A stretch of 18,633 nt of DNA, taken from assembly GCA_903921295.1 (NCBI GenBank), contig CAIXOZ010000052.1, positions 1-18,633 on the forward strand. Reading direction: 5' to 3'. The position numbers were made by a program, and so were the translations under genes. A model generated the notes under the pieces. The model was not told the DNA's origin. It ran no database searches and saw only the letters and a program-made list of their open reading frames with translations. Shown piece after piece: positions 13,163 to 18,633 of this stretch. Each line of letters opens with the position of its first letter. Positions within the stretch are counted from its first letter, which is position 1. The DNA is from an uncultured cyanobacterium. Its GTDB lineage: Bacteria > Cyanobacteriota > Cyanobacteriia > PCC-6307 > Cyanobiaceae.

Positions 13163-14309
13163 AGCCCTTGAACAGAAGCCGACGGATCACGCGTTGGGCG
13201 ATGTCGCCGTAGCCCATCTCGCCGGAGAGGATCTGGGCGATGCGTTGGGGTGCCGTCGGTCGTTTGATGCCGAGCTGATAGCCGACGCCAGGAACCCGGT
13301 AGAAGACCTGGGCGATCCGTTTGCCCCAGGCCATGGATTCTCCCCATTCGGCCCTGATCCGGCGGCTGTAGTCGGAGAGATCCATGGCCTCGCCAGCGAG
13401 CCAGCGATCGATCACGTGGGCAGCGGTGCATCCACTGATGAGCGCAGGCCGCAGGCCTTCAGCGAGGAAGGGATCACAGAGGGAGGCCGCATCGCCAACC
13501 GCCACCACGCCAGGGCCATCGAGGCGATGATGGCCATCCCAGATCCGCAGATTCAGCCGTTTGCGCTCTCCGGCATCGTTGGCCAGGCCAAGGCTGGGAA
13601 GCAGAGCATCCAGAACTCTGGCGCTGCCATCCTCCTCCTGGGGCGATCGGCCCAGGAAGGTGCCCACCCCGATGCTGTAGCCACCGCTGCGTGGGAAGGC
13701 CCAGCAGAAGCCATGGCGCACCAGTCCGAATTCAAAGCGGGCCGTGTCCGGATCGATCACCTCGGCCGGCACTTCCACGGCGACGGTGCTGGCGAACCGC
13801 GGCCGGCCGGGGCCGAGGCCCAGGGGTGTGGCAAAGCGGGAGTCGGAGCCATCGCCGATCACCAGGGCCCTGCTGCGATGCACCTGGCCATCGGCGCAAC
13901 GCACCTCCCACAGGTCGCCCTGCCGCTCCACGGCCAGGGCTTCGTGGCCGCTCAGAAGGTCGGCACCGGCCTCCACAGCCCGATCGCAGAGGAAGGCATC
14001 GAGCACGGATCGGCGCACGATCCAGAAGGGAGAATCGCCGGCCAGCTCAGCTGTGACGGGATCCTCCAGGCACCAGGTGAAACGCACTCTCGCGATCACC
14101 TGATCTACGGCCGGGCTGAGATCGAAGGGAAACAGCCGCTGCATCGAAGCCGCCATGCCACCGCCGCAGGATTTATGGCGGGGGAGGCTGCGGGCCTCGA
14201 GCACCAGCACCTGTCGTCCGCGGTCGGCGAGATGGAATGCGGCGGAAGCCCCGGCGGCGCCGGCCCCGATCACGATCGCGTCATGGGGCGCCTGAGTGCT
14301 GGTGGTCAA
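13158..14309 (-). CDS. FAD-dependent oxidoreductase, geranylgeranyl-reductase family
   Basis: The 383-residue flavoprotein starts with a Rossmann dinucleotide-binding motif (IVIGAGAAGASAA, glycines at 15, 17 and 20). The acidic end of the second strand follows (VLVLEAR). A PRHKSCGGG segment (43-51) is typical of the geranylgeranyl reductase/halogenase-like group. The second FAD motif is VAVGDAASLCDP (269-280), followed by FLAEGLRPAL. Family enzymes reduce isoprenoid double bonds or oxidise aromatic or lipid substrates. Whether this one acts on chlorophyll or tocopherol precursors cannot be told; it looks shorter and more divergent than typical ChlP, so I give no symbol. The start is TTG at 14307-14309, four bases after the frr stop, so it is probably the last gene of a pyrH-frr operon. 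Confidence 0.85.
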   Translation of the reverse strand: MTTSTQAPHDAIVIGAGAAGASAAFHLADRGRQVLVLEARSLPRHKSCGGGMAASMQRLFPFDLSPAVDQVIARVRFTWCLEDPVTAELAGDSPFWIVRRSVLDAFLCDRAVEAGADLLSGHEALAVERQGDLWEVRCADGQVHRSRALVIGDGSDSRFATPLGLGPGRPRFASTVAVEVPAEVIDPDTARFEFGLVRHGFCWAFPRSGGYSIGVGTFLGRSPQEEDGSARVLDALLPSLGLANDAGERKRLNLRIWDGHHRLDGPGVVAVGDAASLCDPFLAEGLRPALISGCTAAHVIDRWLAGEAMDLSDYSRRIRAEWGESMAWGKRIAQVFYRVPGVGYQLGIKRPTAPQRIAQILSGEMGYGDIAQRVIRRLLFKGS

Positions 14310-14313
14310 GGGC

Positions 14314-14853
14314 TCAGACCTTGAGAATGTCCGTTTCCTTCTGGGCCAGCATCTTCTCGAGTTCAGCGATGAACTTGTCGGTCAGCTTCTGAACCTTGTC
14401 CTGCTCATCGCGGCTCTGATCTTCGGAGAGATCGCCATCTTTCTCCTGCTTCTTGACCTTGTCGATCGCATCGCGGCGGATGTTGCGCAGCGCCACCTTG
14501 CCTTCCTCGGCGTACTTGGCTGCCAGCTTGCAGAGGTCCTTGCGGCGGTCTTCGGTCAGGGGCGGAATGTTGATCCGGATCACCTTGCCATCGTTGTTGG
14601 GCGTCAGGCCCAGGTCACTCATCGCAATCGCCTTCTCGATCAGGCCGATCGAGCTGCTGTCGAAGGGCTGCAGCTGAATCGTCTGGGCATCCGGGGTGGA
14701 GATCGTGGCCAGGGATTTCAGGGCCGTTTCTGCTCCGTAATACTCCACATGGATCTTGTCGAGCAGGGAGGTGTTGGCCCGCCCGGTGCGAATCGTGTTG
14801 AAGGTGCGCTGGGTGGCATCCAGCGACTTACGCATGCTCGCGTCCAGATCCAT
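14314..14853 (-). CDS. frr: Ribosome recycling factor
   Basis: The 179-residue protein is ribosome recycling factor, which with EF-G splits post-termination ribosomes. The whole family signature is present: an N-terminal helix ending in TIRTGRANTSLLD, the beta domain with EYYGAETALKSLATIS, IQPFD, LTPNNDGKVIRINIPPLTEDRRKD, and the C-terminal long helices with ALRNIRRDAIDKVKKQEKD and SEDQSRDEQDKVQKLTDKFI. The length is within a few residues of other cyanobacterial RRFs. I start it at the ATG at 14853 (MDLDASMRKSL). The frame is open upstream, but that extension is Pro/Arg-rich and would overlap pyrH. It lies 76 bases downstream of pyrH, the classic bacterial pairing. Confidence 0.97.
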   Translation of the reverse strand: MDLDASMRKSLDATQRTFNTIRTGRANTSLLDKIHVEYYGAETALKSLATISTPDAQTIQLQPFDSSSIGLIEKAIAMSDLGLTPNNDGKVIRINIPPLTEDRRKDLCKLAAKYAEEGKVALRNIRRDAIDKVKKQEKDGDLSEDQSRDEQDKVQKLTDKFIAELEKMLAQKETDILKV

Positions 14854-14929
14854 GGCTCTCGTGAGGGGGTGGGGGCGTCGTTGAGTCGGGGCGTCGGCCC
14901 TGGGAGCGGGCGGGCGCCGTGGCCTGGGC

Positions 14930-15643
14930 TCAGGCGGCGGGGGTGATGCGGGTCCCGATCGGATCGCCAGCCACCGCCCGGGCGATGTTGCCAGGACCGA
15001 AGACGTCGAAGACCACGATCGGAATCGCATTGTCCTTGCAAAGGGCAATCGCCGTGGAGTCCATCACGGCCAGTTCGCCGCTGAGGACATCCTGGAACGT
15101 GAGGCTCTCGTAGCGCACGGCATCGGTGTACCTGGCCGGATCCTTGTCGTAGACGCCATCGACTTTGGTGGCCTTGAACACCACATCGGCGCCGATCTCA
15201 GCGGCTCGCAGCGCGGCGGTGGTGTCGGTCGTGAAGAAGGGATTGCCACAGCCGGCACCGAAGATCACCACCCGGCCCTTCTCGAGGTGTCGGATCGCCT
15301 TGCGACGGATGTAGGGCTCCGCCACCTCCTGCATGCTGATGGCGCTCTGGACTCTGGTCGGAACGCCGGAGCGCTCCAGGCCGTCCTGGAGGGTGATTGC
15401 GTTCATCACCGTGGCCAGCATGCCGACATAGTCGGCGGTGGCTCGGTCCATGCCGGCGGCCGAGCCTTTGAGACCGCGGAAGATGTTGCCGCCGCCGACC
15501 ACGATCGCCACCTGGGTGCCAGTGGCGACGACCGTGGCCACATCGGTGGCGATCGATTGCACAATCGCCGGATCGATGCCATAGCCCTGTTCACCCATCA
15601 GCGCTTCGCCACTGAGCTTGAGCAGGACGCGTTGGTAGGCCAT
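14930..15643 (-). CDS. pyrH: UMP kinase
   Basis: The 237-residue uridylate kinase phosphorylates UMP to UDP in pyrimidine synthesis and belongs to the amino-acid-kinase fold. The signatures are KLSGEALMG near the N-terminus, VVGGGNIFRG (about 49-58), ADYVGMLATVMNA, FTTDTTAALRA, and KATKVDGVYDKDP. The ATG at 15643 gives the standard N-terminus MAYQRVLLKLSG; the 17 in-frame codons upstream are not family-like. TACTGT (15664-15669 in reverse complement) is a weak -10-like hexamer about 20 bases upstream. It heads the likely pyrH-frr-flavoprotein unit and follows cobO by 98 bases. Confidence 0.97.
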   Translation of the reverse strand: MAYQRVLLKLSGEALMGEQGYGIDPAIVQSIATDVATVVATGTQVAIVVGGGNIFRGLKGSAAGMDRATADYVGMLATVMNAITLQDGLERSGVPTRVQSAISMQEVAEPYIRRKAIRHLEKGRVVIFGAGCGNPFFTTDTTAALRAAEIGADVVFKATKVDGVYDKDPARYTDAVRYESLTFQDVLSGELAVMDSTAIALCKDNAIPIVVFDVFGPGNIARAVAGDPIGTRITPAA

Positions 15644-15741
15644 CGGAACGGTCGATCCCCCGAACAGTAGCAACCGTCTTTCAGGCCGAATCACCCTGAG
15701 GGGATCCGTCAGTCGGCTGCCTGGGACCGGCGATGCCGGCT

Positions 15742-16446
15742 TCAGTATTCGATTCCGGCCTGGGCCCGCACCCCCTGCTCCCGGAACGGGTGACGCCGCA
15801 GGGTCATCTCGGTCACCAGATCGGCCCGCTCCACCAGGGCGGTGGGTGCGCCACGGCCGGTGAGGGCCACATGGGTCAGAGGCGGTCGCTGATCGAGGCC
15901 GTGCAGCACCTGCTCGATCTCCAGGTAGCCCAGCTTCAGGGCCACATTCACTTCATCGAGCACCACCAGCTTGCGGCTGGGATCCCTCAGGTGACGCAGG
16001 GACTGTTGCCAGGCCTCCTGCACCATCGCCCGATCCCGCTCCCGATCCTGGGTCTCCCAGGTGAATCCCCCACCGAGGGCCTGCCAGTGCAGGTCGTCGC
16101 CGAAACGGCTCAGGGCCCGGGCTTCGCCTGGCTCCCACCCCCCCTTGATGAACTGGATCACCGCCACCCGTTCGCCATGGCCGAGGGTGCGGAGCACCAG
16201 TCCGAGGGCAGCGGTGGTCTTGCCCTTGCCATCACCGGTGAACACCAGCACCAGTCCCTTTTCCACCTGACGCGCCTGCAGGCGTTGCTGCTGCACCTCC
16301 CGGCGCCGTTGCATCCGTTTGCGGTAGCCCTCGCTGTCCTGCTCCGGTGCCAGGCTGCCGCCTGGGCCAAGGCTGGCGGCCTGCTGGTCGAGGTTGGTCG
16401 CCTCTGTTGGAGCCGGGGCGCTGCTGGGGTCAATGGGCGGGGCCAT
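15742..16446 (-). CDS. cobO: Corrinoid (cob(I)alamin) adenosyltransferase
   Basis: The 234-residue CobO/BtuR-type enzyme attaches the adenosyl group of ATP to the cobalt of a corrinoid in B12 synthesis or salvage. The P-loop is GDGKGKTT (71-78). Further family blocks are RVAVIQFIKGGW, GFTWETQD, a helix with W and R residues (AWQQSLRHLRD), the Walker-B-like strand LVVLDEVNVALKLG, and HVALTGRGAP near the C-terminus. The N-terminal ~40 residues are Pro/Ala/Ser-rich and probably disordered. I start at the ATG at 16446. The frame is open to 16578, but the extra part is low-complexity. It lies between the recombinase and pyrH genes on the same strand. Confidence 0.94.
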   Translation of the reverse strand: MAPPIDPSSAPAPTEATNLDQQAASLGPGGSLAPEQDSEGYRKRMQRRREVQQQRLQARQVEKGLVLVFTGDGKGKTTAALGLVLRTLGHGERVAVIQFIKGGWEPGEARALSRFGDDLHWQALGGGFTWETQDRERDRAMVQEAWQQSLRHLRDPSRKLVVLDEVNVALKLGYLEIEQVLHGLDQRPPLTHVALTGRGAPTALVERADLVTEMTLRRHPFREQGVRAQAGIEY

Positions 16447-16577
16447 GGGCGGAGGCGATGGTGTGGGGGCGATGGGGACGCTCCCTTTCCACTGTGGCCT
16501 CCCCGGCATCGATCGGGGCCTGGCGGCTCCCGGTTTCCCGCCCAGTGCCGTGGCGATCGCCGCTGATGCCACGACCA

Positions 16578-16592
16578 CCCCATCCGGTGGGG
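16578..16592 (-). terminator. Hairpin just after the recombinase stop codon
   Basis: CCCCA and TGGGG pair perfectly over 5 bp around a 5-base loop, 7 bases beyond the recombinase stop. A second hairpin, CCCCG with CGGGG, follows at 16501-16518. Together they may separate recombinase and cobO transcripts. Neither has a T-run. Confidence 0.3.
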
Positions 16593-16599
16593 CCTCGGC

Positions 16600-17862
16600 T
16601 CAGTGGCTACGGCCGAGGGCCCGATCGACCGCCTGCTGTTGATCGCGGCGGGTGATCCAGTGGTGGTAGGTGCGGGTGTGAATGGCCACCGAGTGGCCCA
16701 TCATCCGGGCGGCCACCGTGTCGGGAAGCCCGATGTGAATCGTGCGCAGCGCCCAGGCGTGGCGCAGGTCGTAGGGGGTGATCGGCAGCGCGTAGCGCCG
16801 GAACTGTTCTGCCACGCGCCGACCGGTCTGCTGCAGGGTGGTCTGACGCAGGTCGGTGCTGACCGGCGGCAGCGCCTCCGGGGCCTTGCCGAGCTCCTGA
16901 AGCCCGAAGCGTTCCACCCATTCCGGTTGAAACGGCCAGACCTGATGCTCACCGGTCTTGCTGGTCGGCAGCACCCGCAGCACCTGGTCGCCACCCGGGG
17001 CCAGCGACCGCAGATCACAGAAGAAGACCTCATGGTTGCGCAGGCCGTAGGTGGCCATCAGGCCATAGGCCAGACGCCATCCAGGGTTGGGAATCCGCTC
17101 GACCAGCGCCAGGATCTCCTCGTCGCTGGGCAACTGGCGGAACCGGGCGGCATGCAGGCCATAGCCGCCGGCCCGGGTGCTCCAATCCTCGGGAAGCCCC
17201 AGACCCACCTGCCGGGCCAGGGCCGCCAGGGCTGTGCCGCACTGCTGACGGGAGCGGCTGGCGAGGGGGTAGCTCTCCAGCACCGTCTCCAGCAGCGCCA
17301 CCGTCAGGCCGCTGGCCGGGTCCCTGCCCGCCAGGCGTTCGAGGCGGCGCAGATAGGGCCGGTAGGCACTGCTCCAGGTGGTGCGGCTGCCCGCCGGATG
17401 GCGGCGCCGACGGGGGTCGTTGAAAAAGGCGGTTTCGAAATGCTGCAGCTGGAGCGCCAGTGAGGTGGGGGGCGACCCCGCCCGGTGCGGCTCGGTTCCA
17501 GGCGGGGCGCTGCGCTCCCTGGAGGCCCATTCCGACCAGGTGAAGCTCTGGCTGGCCAGTTGCTGCAACACCCGCTTCAGCTGGCTCTGGGCTTCGAGCA
17601 GGCCGGCCGCATCGGCTGCCAGCCCCAGGCTGATGCGCTGAACCCTGAGGCCGGTGCCGTCCCGGCAGGGCAGGGGACCGCGCAGTCCCAGGCGCTGTCG
17701 GCGCTGCTCCAGCCTGAGGCTGATGCCGGCCTCGGCCAGGCGCCGGTTGTGCTCGCGCAGGCGTGCGCCGAGAACAGCGTCGGGGCTGTCCTCGACCGTG
17801 GGGATGGCCTCTGCGGCACCGTGCGGGCCTTGGCCAGCCTCGATGGCGGAGGAGGCAGCCAT
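16600..17862 (-). CDS. Tyrosine recombinase (phage-integrase family)
   Basis: The 420-residue protein has a C-terminal catalytic domain (about 245-415) with the full residue set. Arg275 lies in TYGLRNHEV, Lys302 in TSKTGEH, and Arg367 in ITPYDLRHAW, where Tyr364 replaces the usual His of HxxR. His390 is in MMGHS, and the nucleophile is Tyr399 in RTYHHW. Cleavage and rejoining of DNA is therefore plausible. A core-binding domain covers about 135-230. An extra N-terminal helical/basic domain (30-110) resembles the arm-type DNA-binding region of integrases. There is no tRNA, excisionase, direct repeat or phage gene nearby, and its codon use looks like the neighbours'. It may be a resident chromosomal recombinase rather than part of an active element. 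The ATG at 17862 is the start; it is divergent from hemH. Confidence 0.88.
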   Translation of the reverse strand: MAASSAIEAGQGPHGAAEAIPTVEDSPDAVLGARLREHNRRLAEAGISLRLEQRRQRLGLRGPLPCRDGTGLRVQRISLGLAADAAGLLEAQSQLKRVLQQLASQSFTWSEWASRERSAPPGTEPHRAGSPPTSLALQLQHFETAFFNDPRRRRHPAGSRTTWSSAYRPYLRRLERLAGRDPASGLTVALLETVLESYPLASRSRQQCGTALAALARQVGLGLPEDWSTRAGGYGLHAARFRQLPSDEEILALVERIPNPGWRLAYGLMATYGLRNHEVFFCDLRSLAPGGDQVLRVLPTSKTGEHQVWPFQPEWVERFGLQELGKAPEALPPVSTDLRQTTLQQTGRRVAEQFRRYALPITPYDLRHAWALRTIHIGLPDTVAARMMGHSVAIHTRTYHHWITRRDQQQAVDRALGRSH

Positions 17863-17977
17863 GACGCTGATCGCTGTCAGAGCGTGGAGCGCCGACCCTA
17901 TCGGGCTTCCACGGCGACGGCCAGCCCAGGGGCTCCAGCGTTACGCTCTCCACGTGATTCGCCTTACAGGACGAGGG

Positions 17978-18633
17978 ATGGCCAAGGTCGGCGTGCTGCT
18001 GCTGAACCTCGGTGGTCCCGAGCGGATTCAGGACGTGGGTCCGTTTCTTTACAACCTGTTTTCGGATCCTGAGATCATTCGCCTGCCCAACCCGGCCCTG
18101 CAGAAGCCGCTGGCCTGGTTGATCAGCAGCCTGCGAAGCGGTAAGTCTCAGGAGGCCTACCGCTCGATCGGCGGCGGGTCGCCCCTGCGCCGGATCACCG
18201 AGCAGCAGGCCAGCGAGCTGCAGAGCTCACTGCGCTCCCGAGGCATTGAAGCCACCACGTATGTGGCGATGCGCTACTGGCATCCGTTCACTGAATCCGC
18301 CGTTTCCGATATCAAGGCCGATGGGATTGATGAGGTGGTGGTGCTGCCCCTCTATCCTCATTTCTCGATCAGCACGAGCGGCTCCAGTTTCCGCGAGCTG
18401 CAGCGGTTGCGCCAGGCTGATCCCGCCTTTTCGAAGCTGCCGATCCGTTGCATCCGCAGCTGGTATGACCACCCGGGCTACATCGATGCACTCGCGGCCC
18501 TGATTGAACGCCAGATCGGCGAGTGTGAGGATCAGGCTGCTGCCCATGTGTTCTTCAGTGCCCACGGCGTGCCCAAGAGTTACGTCGAGGAAGCCGGCGA
18601 TCCCTATCAGCAGCACATTGAAGGCTGTGCAGC
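17978..18633 (+). CDS. hemH: Ferrochelatase (3' end outside the window)
   Basis: 218 codons of ferrochelatase are present before the window ends. The enzyme inserts Fe2+ into protoporphyrin IX, the last step of heme synthesis and the branch away from chlorophyll. Recognisable blocks are the N-terminal VGVLLLNLGGPE, the FLYNLFSDPEII segment, and AYRSIGGGSPLRRIT. The porphyrin-side segments AMRYWHPF and VVLPLYPHFS follow. The metal-binding His196 is in FSAHGVPKSYV. Cyanobacterial ferrochelatases usually end in a chlorophyll-binding-like membrane helix, which would lie beyond this window. The ATG at 17978 is preceded by AGGA (17968-17971) at a spacing of 6 bases. The 115-base gap to the divergent recombinase gene holds a TACGCT hexamer (17942-17947) that could serve as a -10, with low confidence. 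Confidence 0.96.
   Translation, partial: MAKVGVLLLNLGGPERIQDVGPFLYNLFSDPEIIRLPNPALQKPLAWLISSLRSGKSQEAYRSIGGGSPLRRITEQQASELQSSLRSRGIEATTYVAMRYWHPFTESAVSDIKADGIDEVVVLPLYPHFSISTSGSSFRELQRLRQADPAFSKLPIRCIRSWYDHPGYIDALAALIERQIGECEDQAAAHVFFSAHGVPKSYVEEAGDPYQQHIEGCA

Noticed and set aside
13194..14324. Plus-strand frame of about 376 codons opposite the flavoprotein gene.
   Set aside because: It lies almost exactly over the flavoprotein gene and contains no motif; it is a shadow of the FAD-binding protein.
14854..15048. In-frame 5' extension of frr overlapping pyrH.
   Set aside because: It is Pro/Arg/Ser-rich low complexity and antisense-like in character; RRF length is right from the ATG at 14853.
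16447..16578. In-frame 5' extension of cobO.
   Set aside because: It is Pro/Ala-rich without family similarity and runs up to the recombinase hairpin region; the ATG at 16446 gives a normal-length protein.
17030..17953. A second minus-strand frame overlapping the recombinase gene.
   Set aside because: Its translation is Gly/Pro/Arg-rich and featureless, whereas the chosen frame carries the whole recombinase active site.
17879..17954. Possible inverted repeat between hemH and the recombinase gene (AGAGCGTGGAG versus CGCTCTCCACG), considered as an operator or att site.
   Set aside because: The two halves pair only in separate 6-7 base pieces in the wrong order, so no continuous inverted or direct repeat forms.
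1..18633. tRNA, rRNA, CRISPR arrays, insertion sequences, toxin-antitoxin or defence genes.
   Set aside because: I looked across the window and saw no cloverleaf-type sequence, spaced repeats, transposase motifs or defence-type domains. The only recombination gene is the lone tyrosine recombinase.

Overview
The window looks like the chromosome of a high-GC picocyanobacterium of the Synechococcus/Cyanobium type. GC content is high (by eye roughly two thirds), codons are strongly G/C-ending, and many starts are GTG or TTG. Several genes have recognisably cyanobacterial forms: a small 2Fe-2S ferredoxin, a LepB with a long insert between its catalytic residues, a transaldolase fused to EF-hands, corrinoid adenosyltransferase, and ferrochelatase. 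Four copies of the cyanobacterial HIP1 octamer (GCGATCGC) are present. The species assignment is inference. I saw no tRNA, rRNA, CRISPR array, insertion sequence or prophage.

Layout, left to right. Positions 1-720 hold the 3' end of an unidentified gene and a small one-helix membrane protein. A SAM-dependent methyltransferase (-) then stands back to back with a ferredoxin and an Spx/ArsC-like thioredoxin-fold protein (+), whose start overlaps the ferredoxin stop. An unrecognised ~500-residue membrane protein (-) diverges from signal peptidase I (+). A minus-strand pair follows: a tandem histidine phosphatase and, 10 bases downstream, a dihydroorotase-like protein that has lost nearly all its metal ligands.

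From 7.6 to 11.4 kb on the plus strand lie a CPBP-family intramembrane protease, a short bitopic protein that looks like FtsL, and FtsI (PBP2/3), whose start codon overlaps the FtsL-like stop. This is the cell-division part of the window. A transaldolase/EF-hand fusion and a stand-alone cyclic-nucleotide-binding-fold protein follow.

From 13.1 to 17.9 kb almost everything is on the minus strand. In transcription order these are a tyrosine recombinase, cobO, pyrH, frr and a geranylgeranyl-reductase-family flavoprotein. pyrH-frr-flavoprotein is a likely operon. The window ends inside hemH (+), which diverges from the recombinase.

Most of the window is ordinary core genome. The parts most worth a second look are the FtsL-like protein, the dihydroorotase pseudoenzyme, the recombinase with no mobile-element context, the redox pair downstream of the ferredoxin promoter, the unknown membrane protein, and the EF-hand transaldolase followed by a degenerate cyclic-nucleotide-binding domain. 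I found nothing that I can defend as a wholly new system.
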